This document shows, piece after piece, positions 1-4,972 of a DNA stretch of 5,962 bases; the first letter of the stretch is position 1, and each line of letters opens with the position of its first letter. The DNA is taken from contig JAFDYM010000276.1 in assembly GCA_018267435.1 (NCBI GenBank), positions 1 through 5,962 on the forward strand, read 5' to 3'. Both the position numbers and the translations under genes were made by a program. The DNA comes from Bacteroidota bacterium (GTDB lineage Bacteria > Bacteroidota > Bacteroidia > Chitinophagales > LD1). A model generated the notes under the pieces. It saw only the letters and a program-made list of their open reading frames with translations, was not told the origin of the DNA and did no database searches.

Positions 1-693
1 CAATTTACCCTTGGTGTATTCTAGTATGTAGATGTCACGGTTTACCGCAACCTCCTCTGCCAGTGCAGGTGCGCCTGGTAAGCCCATCTTGGTGCTGGTT
101 ACACCTTCGTGCATAGCACCGTTCTTCGATAGGCTCTTCTCCTCAGGGTGGTTCATCACCAAACCATCGAACGACTTAGCATATAGCAACGAGCGCTCAA
201 CCATACCCGCCGAAGTACTCGGCTTCAAACCATCGCTGAAAGCTATGGCACCTGCTTGGTGCATATCGTACATCTCGGCAAGGTCTTTACCTGCTAAGTT
301 TTCGGTTAAGGCACCTATGGGGTGTACGCTCACTACCTCATCTGCTTGCTTACGTAGTACATACTGGATCTGCGATTTTGTTTGCAGCACAGGGCTGGTG
401 TTTGGCATACAACATATGTGCGTAAAGCCGCCAAAAGCCGCCGCACGGCAACCGCTTTCTATCGTTTCCTTATGCTCATAGCCAGGGTCGGCTAGGTAAG
501 TATTCAAATCAACCCAACCCAAACTCACATGCAGGTTATCGGCCTTTATTTCTTTGGCCTTATTGGTATTGGCAATCTTCGCGCCTATCTTTTTGATATG
601 CCCGTCAACTACTAAAATATCTTTAACCTGATTGTGAAATGGTGAGCCGGTATCTATAATGCGCGCTGCGCGGATGATGATTTCCATTGACAT
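1..693 (-). CDS. Dihydroorotase-like amidohydrolase, probably catalytically degenerate (3' end outside window)
   Basis: The first 231 codons are visible and the gene runs off the left edge. It belongs to the dihydroorotase branch of the amidohydrolase superfamily; the active enzyme closes carbamoyl-aspartate to dihydroorotate in pyrimidine synthesis. Family marks are the beta-sandwich start (residues 1-58), DP-G at 69-71, GGF at 88-90, MPNT at 96-99, AFSDG at 151-155, NHPEE at 181-185 and HEG at 195-197. The metal motif D-x-H-x-H-x-R-x-P-G reads D62-L-N64-T-Y66-L-A68-D-P-G, so both histidines and the substrate arginine are missing, while Asn98 and His182 remain. It is therefore probably inactive or altered, like the non-catalytic dihydroorotases known in some bacteria. 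I recall similar loss in other Bacteroidota homologues, but this is unverified. The start is ATG at 693; an in-frame ATG two codons later is also possible. The right family is near certain; enzymatic activity is doubtful. Confidence 0.88.
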   Translation of the reverse strand, partial: MSMEIIIRAARIIDTGSPFHNQVKDILVVDGHIKKIGAKIANTNKAKEIKADNLHVSLGWVDLNTYLADPGYEHKETIESGCRAAAFGGFTHICCMPNTSPVLQTKSQIQYVLRKQADEVVSVHPIGALTENLAGKDLAEMYDMHQAGAIAFSDGLKPSTSAGMVERSLLYAKSFDGLVMNHPEEKSLSKNGAMHEGVTSTKMGLPGAPALAEEVAVNRDIYILEYTKGKL

Positions 694-707
694 ATTTTAC
701 CGGAGCA

Positions 708-715
708 CAAATATA
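708..715 (-). promoter_or_regulatory. Candidate -7 promoter box of the dihydroorotase-like gene
   Basis: On the minus strand this reads TATATTTG, a full match to the Bacteroidota -7 consensus TAnnTTTG, and it ends 14 bases before the ATG at 693. There is no TTG at the expected distance upstream (around 735), so the -33 element is weak or absent. The very short leader that results makes this a moderate call. Confidence 0.4.
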
Positions 716-757
716 GGAAATAATGCCTTTCCGCCGAATTGAGTTACCGAAATTAAA

Positions 758-785
758 AAAAGGGCGCTATTACTAGCACCCTTTT
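758..785 (-). terminator. Intrinsic terminator of the T9SS propeller gene
   Basis: The arms 761-769 and 774-782 form a nine-pair stem with a four-base loop (770-773). On the minus-strand RNA every position pairs, one of them as a U-G wobble, and it is followed by a run of seven U (755-761, the first of which closes the stem). The flanking A/T bases at 758-760 and 783-785 can lengthen the stem. It lies 25 bases after the stop codon at 810, where a terminator for that gene is expected. Read on the plus strand, the wobble becomes a C-A mismatch and only four U follow, so it should work mainly in the minus direction. Confidence 0.8.
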
Positions 786-809
786 CGATCAATTTCCAAA
801 CCTTATTAC

Positions 810-2078
810 CTATTTTGCTATTTGTAGCTTTTGTATGCCAGCAGCATTAGCAGTTTTAACCTGTACATAGTATATACCGTTAGCCAAATCGCTTAGGGCT
901 AAACTATGTGTATTGCCAGCTGCTACTGTGCTATAAACTACTTTTCCGGCTACATCTACCACATCAATAATTGCACCGTTGCTTAGTCCGCTTAGGTTTA
1001 CAGTATTGCTGGCAGGGTTAGGGTACAGGTCAAAACTTAAGGTTTCCACCTTGTTTATACCCGTACTACCACCAGCTATAGTAGTATGAAACTTACGTCC
1101 ATTAGTGCTATTTGTGCCCTCTGTCGCCGCAAAATAATCGCCTGCACTATTCATACCAATCCCCCTCAATCTTAAACTGCTTAAACCGTTTGTACCAGAA
1201 CCTACTAATGCCACACCTACATAACTAGTGGGGTCATACTTTACTATACCTCCATTATAAACTGCCGCTACTACTGTATCCTCCTTCAATAAAAAATCGA
1301 ATATAAATGATGAGGTAGTTATAGCGTGAGTAAAAGTGGACCCAGTATCGGTACTTGCATATATGCCATCATCGCCACTAAGCAATATTGTTCCGTTCGA
1401 CTGCTTGGCAAAACGGTAATTATAATCGCTAAGACCTGAAGCATTAGTAAAAGTAGCACCACCATCGGTAGACTTACTTACGCCCTTGTTTGTGCCCAAC
1501 AAGATCGTATTACCATCTTCGGTATACACCGAGCCAACAAACAATATACCGCTTGGCAAGCCTGCACTACCCAGTTGCGTCCAAGTGTCTCCATTATTGG
1601 TAGATTTATACACACCAATCGCGGCTGTTGAAGAATTACTATATGAATTGGCATACAAATTACCGTTTACATCTATGGCTACATCCCTAATCTCAATATT
1701 GCTCTCGTTGGGGTTGAAGGTAATTGGCATCCAACTGGCGCCATTGTCGTCAGAAACCATAACGTGCTTACCATTTAAGCTTACCATACCTTTACCTACT
1801 GCAACTAGCCTGCCGTTGGCCAACTTTACTACTTTCTGGCAAATAAAATAATGAGAAGAGCTTAAACTCCAATTAGCGCCATTATCATTACTGGTGTATA
1901 TACCAAAACTGGTACCGCCTATTACTGTATTATTATCTACTGCAAAAATACTGATACAATCTGGCCTACTGCCGCTTGTTTCTATTACGCCGTTAACAAT
2001 GTCGTACCAAGTATACTCCTGTGCACTTGCCAATGTTATTGCTAGTGCGCTGCAAATTGTAAGAAATGTTTTTTTCAT
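810..2078 (-). CDS. Secreted Asp-box beta-propeller protein with T9SS type A sorting domain
   Basis: The product is 422 residues from the chosen ATG at 2078. It opens with a signal peptide (Lys2-Lys3, hydrophobic to about residue 18, cleavage likely after Ala19 in the LASA-Q context). The middle carries five Asp-box motifs (S-x-D-x-G-x-x-W/F) at 63-70, 109-116, 159-166, 203-210 and 242-249, the hallmark of sialidase/BNR-like propellers, plus a degenerate one near 324-330. The end (about 349-422) is a T9SS sorting domain with YPNPA, NGIYYVQV and a closing KLQIAK. It is expected to be exported through the outer membrane by the type IX system and released or anchored at the surface. No catalytic residues are recognisable, so the substrate or partner is unknown. 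An in-frame ATG at 2138 would add 20 residues ahead of the signal peptide; a promoter box inside that extension argues against it. Transcription should stop at the hairpin near 770. Confidence 0.9.
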   Translation of the reverse strand: MKKTFLTICSALAITLASAQEYTWYDIVNGVIETSGSRPDCISIFAVDNNTVIGGTSFGIYTSNDNGANWSLSSSHYFICQKVVKLANGRLVAVGKGMVSLNGKHVMVSDDNGASWMPITFNPNESNIEIRDVAIDVNGNLYANSYSNSSTAAIGVYKSTNNGDTWTQLGSAGLPSGILFVGSVYTEDGNTILLGTNKGVSKSTDGGATFTNASGLSDYNYRFAKQSNGTILLSGDDGIYASTDTGSTFTHAITTSSFIFDFLLKEDTVVAAVYNGGIVKYDPTSYVGVALVGSGTNGLSSLRLRGIGMNSAGDYFAATEGTNSTNGRKFHTTIAGGSTGINKVETLSFDLYPNPASNTVNLSGLSNGAIIDVVDVAGKVVYSTVAAGNTHSLALSDLANGIYYVQVKTANAAGIQKLQIAK

Positions 2079-2122
2079 GTGCTTTACTGTGTTGTGGGTG
2101 AATAAACCATCATTGGTTATGT

Positions 2123-2130
2123 CAAACATA
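2123..2130 (-). promoter_or_regulatory. Candidate -7 promoter box of the T9SS propeller gene
   Basis: The minus strand reads TATGTTTG, matching TAnnTTTG, 44 bases before the ATG at 2078. No TTG sits at the usual 19-21 base distance, so the -33 part is unsupported. If real, transcription starts downstream of the alternative ATG at 2138, which supports the signal-peptide start at 2078. The gene upstream ends at 2198 and I found no terminator hairpin between them, so read-through from it is also possible. Confidence 0.42.
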
Positions 2131-2197
2131 TCTCTCATTCAACATATTATCTTTACTAAAGCCATACACTTCTTACCTACACATCTTACGCTAAAAT

Positions 2198-3094
2198 CTA
2201 CTTCGCATTATATGCTGCGGCAAACTCCTTGGCAAAGTCTGCCAATTTCACCTTGCCGATGTATGCTTCGCCTTTATGTTTCCAATAGTCGGCTTCCATC
2301 TCGTTGCTGCGCAGTGCTTGGCCCATTGCCACATAGCCATCGGCATTGGTAGCTGGCACGCCCGCTTGTAGCATACCCGCCCTGCTCTGCTCGTCGGTCG
2401 ATTCTACATAAGGCACACCTGGCTTGCCAACAGCTTCAGTCAATGCCTTGGCTATATCTTGCCAAGTATTGCTGTCATCGCTGGCTATGTATTGCACGCT
2501 CTTACCTTTAAAGCCTAGTGCCAATAGCTTCTCAGATGCTACATCAGCTATATCGGTTGGCGATACCAACACCAATTTATGGTCTGCAGGCTGCGCGCTG
2601 GTAACTATGCCTACGTGCTTTATCAAGTCTATTTGTTGGTATAGGTTGTAGAAGAAATAGCTAGGGCGCAGATACACCGCATTTACCGCTGGCAACTCAT
2701 TCAACTTGCTTTCCAAATATGCCAAGCCATCTACCGGACCGGCACCTTTACCCATATGTGCGCCAATGCTGCTTAGCACCACTACCTGCGTTACACCGCT
2801 AGCCTTTACCGCTGCTGCGTACACATCGCCCACCTTGCGTAAGTGTGCCTGCCAATCGGCCACGGCAAAGGTTGGAGGTATCATTAAGTACAGGGCATCG
2901 GCACCTGTAAAGGTGTTGGTTAAAAATGCTTGGTCTTCTACACTGCCAATGGCGGCTGTAGCGCCAAGGGCTTCGATATCTGCCTTACGGTCGGCACTGC
3001 TGCTTACTACGGTTACGGTGTGGCCTGCGGCTACTAACTTCTGTACTACTGGTTTGCTGATATGGCCCAGCGAGCCTGTGATTACGTATTTCAT
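2198..3094 (-). CDS. NmrA-like NAD(P)-binding oxidoreductase of the atypical SDR type
   Basis: The product is 298 residues, a normal length for NmrA/HSCARG-like and QOR2-like atypical short-chain dehydrogenases. It begins with a beta strand and nucleotide-binding loop ITGSLGHIS (5-13), a GxxGxxG motif whose third glycine is Ser13. Further family marks are MIPP (71-74), VVLSSIGAH (105-113), LESKLNE (127-133), LRPSYFFYN (142-150) and SPTDIADVA (178-186). The family acts in the cytoplasm as NAD(P)H-dependent quinone reductases or as redox sensors without catalysis; which applies here cannot be read from the sequence. The start at 3094 is chosen over an in-frame ATG at 3130 because that codon lies inside the promoter's -7 box. 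It is divergent from an hxlR-type regulator with shared control DNA, the arrangement typical of a regulator and its target, so induction by electrophiles or quinones is a reasonable inference. Confidence 0.88.
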   Translation of the reverse strand: MKYVITGSLGHISKPVVQKLVAAGHTVTVVSSSADRKADIEALGATAAIGSVEDQAFLTNTFTGADALYLMIPPTFAVADWQAHLRKVGDVYAAAVKASGVTQVVVLSSIGAHMGKGAGPVDGLAYLESKLNELPAVNAVYLRPSYFFYNLYQQIDLIKHVGIVTSAQPADHKLVLVSPTDIADVASEKLLALGFKGKSVQYIASDDSNTWQDIAKALTEAVGKPGVPYVESTDEQSRAGMLQAGVPATNADGYVAMGQALRSNEMEADYWKHKGEAYIGKVKLADFAKEFAAAYNAK

Positions 3095-3110
3095 TGTTTT
3101 GATTTTTTGT

Positions 3111-3141
3111 TTGTTATTAATCGAAGACAAAAGTATATTTG
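3111..3141 (+). promoter_or_regulatory. Promoter of the hxlR-type regulator gene
   Basis: TTG at 3111-3113, a 20-base spacer and TATATTTG at 3134-3141 match the Bacteroidota promoter pattern. The -7 box shares the TA at 3134-3135 with the opposing -7 box of the NmrA-like gene, so the two promoters overlap almost completely and RNA polymerase should be able to occupy only one at a time. The predicted start, around 3145-3148, falls at the left edge of the operator. Confidence 0.72.
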
Positions 3142-3158
3142 CACTTACTTTTAGTCAA
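3128..3158 (-). promoter_or_regulatory. Promoter of the NmrA-like gene
   Basis: On the minus strand a TTG (3156-3158) is followed by 20 bases and then TACTTTTG (3128-3135), an excellent fit to the Bacteroidota sigma-A pattern TTG-N19/20-TAnnTTTG. Transcription should start a few bases past the box, near 3121-3124, giving a leader of roughly 30 bases before the ATG at 3094. The -33 element lies inside the proposed operator. Confidence 0.75.
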
Positions 3159-3175
3159 GTACTTACCAAAAAGTA
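3146..3175. promoter_or_regulatory. Candidate HxlR-family operator: two tandem inverted repeats
   Basis: Two copies of TACTT-N6-AAGTA occur at 3146-3161 and 3160-3175, each 16 bases long and sharing two bases. A further AAGTA lies at 3131-3135. The TACT...AGTA form resembles what is recalled of the operator of the Bacillus HxlR-family repressor YodB. The repeats cover the -33 TTG of the NmrA-like gene and the start site and early leader of the regulator gene, so a bound dimer could block both. Binding by the neighbouring regulator is inferred. Confidence 0.6.
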
Positions 3176-3193
3176 TGTACAAAATAAATAGCG

Positions 3194-3541
3194 ATGAAAC
3201 AGGTAAAAGAAAGCTCGACCAACCAAGCCAACAAGAAGGTAATACAGGCACAATGCCCAGTAACTTTTACGCTTGAGAAGATAGGCGGACGCTGGAAGCC
3301 CTTGATTATTTACAACCTAGGCACGGGCAAAAAACGCTATAACGAATTGAAGAAACTGATACCGAACATATCGGAGAAGATGCTGATACAGCACCTGCGC
3401 GAACTAGAAACCGACAACCTAGTAAGCCGACAAGTAATGCCTGTAGTACCTCCGCACGTAGAGTACGAATTAACCAAGCAAGGCAAAGGCATGGGTCCCA
3501 TACTACATGCTATGGCAGAGTGGGGATTGAAGCACGGGTAA
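3194..3541 (+). CDS. HxlR-family winged-helix transcriptional regulator with a single cysteine
   Basis: The 115-residue product is typical in length for HxlR/MarR-like regulators, which act as dimers on inverted-repeat operators. The family signature CPVTFTLEKIGGRWKPLII runs from residue 21 to 39. The recognition helix-turn-helix covers about 48-79 (RYNELKKLIPNIS then MLIQHLRELE), and the wing with VEYELTKQGK is at 89-98. Cys21 is the only cysteine and occupies the conserved position used for thiol sensing of quinones, aldehydes or hypochlorite in characterised members such as YodB, HypR and QorR. The likely target is the divergent NmrA-like gene together with its own promoter. The ATG at 3194 has an A/T-rich leader without a Shine-Dalgarno sequence, normal for Bacteroidota. 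The lipoprotein gene follows after 16 bases and is probably co-transcribed. The family call is firm; the sensed signal is inferred. Confidence 0.93.
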   Translation: MKQVKESSTNQANKKVIQAQCPVTFTLEKIGGRWKPLIIYNLGTGKKRYNELKKLIPNISEKMLIQHLRELETDNLVSRQVMPVVPPHVEYELTKQGKGMGPILHAMAEWGLKHG

Positions 3542-3557
3542 AAATAAACATCCCCAC

Positions 3558-3950
3558 ATGAAAACATACTCATTATATCTAATTGGAGCTACCCTACTCT
3601 TATTAACAGCATGTAAAGAAACAAGGCTAGAGAAAGTATTTACTACCTGTCCGAAAGGTTGTTACACGGGGTATGACATTCTACTTTATAACAATGATTC
3701 CGCGACCTTACGCTATTGGTCAGATATGCCAGAAAATTGTGAAAGCAGAGGTCATTATGCAAGACAAGACTCTCTACTAATAATTGAAATACAGCCCTCT
3801 GAAGATGAGTTTTGCACTTATAGCCGCATCATTCTTATAGAAAACGATAGTATTCTTACAGCACAAAAAGGTTTTGATTATGACAACAACATTTTCTACA
3901 GAAGAGAAATAGGAACATCAGATTACCCGCCAAAATACTACGCTGATTGA
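3558..3950 (+). CDS. Small lipoprotein of unknown function
   Basis: The 130-residue product starts with a lipoprotein signal: basic Lys2, a hydrophobic stretch (6-16) and lipobox LTAC ending at Cys19, so it should be lipidated and held in the inner or outer membrane. The mature part has four more cysteines (31, 35, 61, 86), enough for two disulfides, with CPKGC at 31-35, and is rich in acidic and aromatic residues. I recognise no domain. It begins 16 bases after the hxlR-type gene on the same strand with no separate promoter box, which suggests co-transcription. Its G+C is visibly lower than that of neighbours (about one third in the first 100 bases by hand count, against about one half in a 100-base sample of the NmrA-like gene), so it may be a more recent arrival. 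It ends 12 bases from the convergent glycosyltransferase gene. The gene is well supported; its function is not known. Confidence 0.82.
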   Translation: MKTYSLYLIGATLLLLTACKETRLEKVFTTCPKGCYTGYDILLYNNDSATLRYWSDMPENCESRGHYARQDSLLIIEIQPSEDEFCTYSRIILIENDSILTAQKGFDYDNNIFYRREIGTSDYPPKYYAD

Positions 3951-3962
3951 GCAGTAAAAAAT

Positions 3963-4835
3963 CTATTTCAACCTATAATTCCTATACTCCCCTATCGATA
4001 CACCAAACACGTTTTCTATCCATCGGCGGATGCGATATTTCAGCTTCATTCTGCTTTTGTTGGTATCAAATTCAAAAGCCCAGTTCTTTTTAGCAATGCG
4101 CTGCTGCATTACTGCGGGGTGCGTGCCCTCAAATTTCTTTAGAGAATCAATCACGCCATAGTCGTATTCATTCGCCTTCACCACGTTCTGTTCTACCCAG
4201 TTATCATCGTGCCACAGTTTGTGGAAGGTCTCCTGCTTACGCTGTTGCGCTTGTGGGTCCTTCACCCAACCATAATGATACACATAGGCATCCACTTGTT
4301 TCACAGCTAGCTTCTCTCCTTCGCCTTTGCGGAATCCTTGCGCATCGCCGTGGCTGTATATATCATTGCGCTTGCGTACGATGCGTATCTCCTTTCTATA
4401 CCAATTATAAGCATCGGCCACATAGCCATAGGAGCCGTAAAAGTGTAGGTAGTTAAACAACAAGCCATCTACTTGTTTATCATCTTTATATTGCTGCATG
4501 GCAGCGCGTATATTGGCATGGTATTGTTCATGCACCACTTCATCTGCTTGTATGTAGAAGGCCCAATCTGCATCGGGTGCTATGTGCTGATATGCTTTGT
4601 CTGTTTCAACAGCCAGCACCCTGCCGCCTTCTCGCAAGGTATCATCCCACACACTTTGTACAATCTTTATTTTGGGCGAATCAATGCTTTGTATCAAAGC
4701 CAATGTATCGTCATCGCTATTACCAACTGACACAATAAACTCATCGCACAACGGCAGTATAGAAGTAATAGCTTCCACAATGGGGTAGTCGTACTTAATG
4801 GCATTGCGCACTATGGTAAAGCCGCTCACTTTCAT
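3963..4835 (-). CDS. Glycosyltransferase family 2-like protein
   Basis: The 290-residue product looks complete. It starts with FTIVRNA (6-12), as in GT-A enzymes of the family 2 type, followed by YPIVEAITSILPLCDEFIVSVG (17-38) and the acidic turn NSDDDT (39-44) that would bind the nucleotide sugar. The metal-site position reads YIQADE (94-99), so the usual DxD is QxD with Asp98 and Glu99. The remainder includes a Trp/Tyr/His-rich acceptor half (about 128-215). The C-terminus (260-290) is strongly basic with KLKYRIRRW, suggesting contact with the membrane surface. It probably adds a sugar to a cell-surface glycan, but donor and acceptor cannot be told. It stands alone rather than in a polysaccharide cluster; the BatA-type gene lies upstream on the same strand, separated by a 137-base gap with repeats. 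No convincing TAnnTTTG box was found just before the ATG. Confidence 0.88.
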   Translation of the reverse strand: MKVSGFTIVRNAIKYDYPIVEAITSILPLCDEFIVSVGNSDDDTLALIQSIDSPKIKIVQSVWDDTLREGGRVLAVETDKAYQHIAPDADWAFYIQADEVVHEQYHANIRAAMQQYKDDKQVDGLLFNYLHFYGSYGYVADAYNWYRKEIRIVRKRNDIYSHGDAQGFRKGEGEKLAVKQVDAYVYHYGWVKDPQAQQRKQETFHKLWHDDNWVEQNVVKANEYDYGVIDSLKKFEGTHPAVMQQRIAKKNWAFEFDTNKSRMKLKYRIRRWIENVFGVSIGEYRNYRLK

Positions 4836-4860
4836 AGTTGTGAAAATAGAAAATACAATG

Positions 4861-4900
4861 GAACGCTGATGACGCTGATTATTATGATAAACGCGGATTA
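4861..4900. repeat. Degenerate 9-10 base repeat, consensus ACGCnGATTA
   Basis: Four successive units are visible: 4862-4871, 4872-4881, 4882-4890 and 4891-4900. The core ACGCTGAT or ACGCGGAT is clear in three and weak in the third (TTATGATAA). It is non-coding and lies in the gap between the BatA-type gene and the glycosyltransferase gene. I recall similar ATCCGCG/ATCAGCG strings between genes in other Bacteroidota genomes, but cannot verify this here. Function unknown. Confidence 0.6.
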
Positions 4901-4912
4901 AAAACTACAACT

Positions 4913-4960
4913 ATTCGTTATTCGTGCCCTTCGTGTAAAACCTTTGTGCCCTTAGTGGTT
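4913..4960. repeat. Degenerate 9-13 base repeat, consensus TTCGTGCCC
   Basis: Units ATTCGTT (4913-4919), ATTCGTGCCC (4920-4929), TTCGTGTAAAACC (4930-4942), TTTGTGCCC (4943-4951) and TTAGTGGTT (4952-4960) share a TTyGTG core at roughly 10-base spacing. It directly follows the ACGCnGATTA repeat and ends 12 bases before the end of the BatA-type gene. Strings of this CACGAAGG type are, from memory, scattered in intergenic DNA of many bacteria. No hairpin or open reading frame explains it. Confidence 0.6.
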
Positions 4961-4972
4961 AAATGTATTGCA

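Noticed and set aside
32..481. Plus-strand open frame of 149 codons
   Set aside because: It lies antisense to the dihydroorotase-like gene, and its product resembles no family while the opposite strand shows clear motifs.
1486..2352. Two plus-strand open frames opposite the T9SS propeller gene
   Set aside because: Both are antisense shadows; the second also crosses the intergenic gap and enters the NmrA-like gene.
3129..3152. Inverted repeat AAAAGTA-N10-TACTTTT as a separate operator or terminator
   Set aside because: Its right arm is part of the tandem TACTT-N6-AAGTA pair and its left arm is part of the -7 box; a ten-base spacer with A/T-rich arms is a poor hairpin.
2706..3191. Plus-strand open frame of 161 codons opposite the NmrA-like gene
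   Set aside because: It runs through the divergent control region and mirrors a well-supported gene; its translation has no recognisable domain.
3951..3962. Bidirectional terminator between the convergent lipoprotein and glycosyltransferase genes
   Set aside because: The gap is 12 bases with an A run but no inverted repeat, so the transcripts probably overlap.
4861..4960. Possible CRISPR array
   Set aside because: The units are only 9-13 bases, degenerate, and adjacent without unique spacers.
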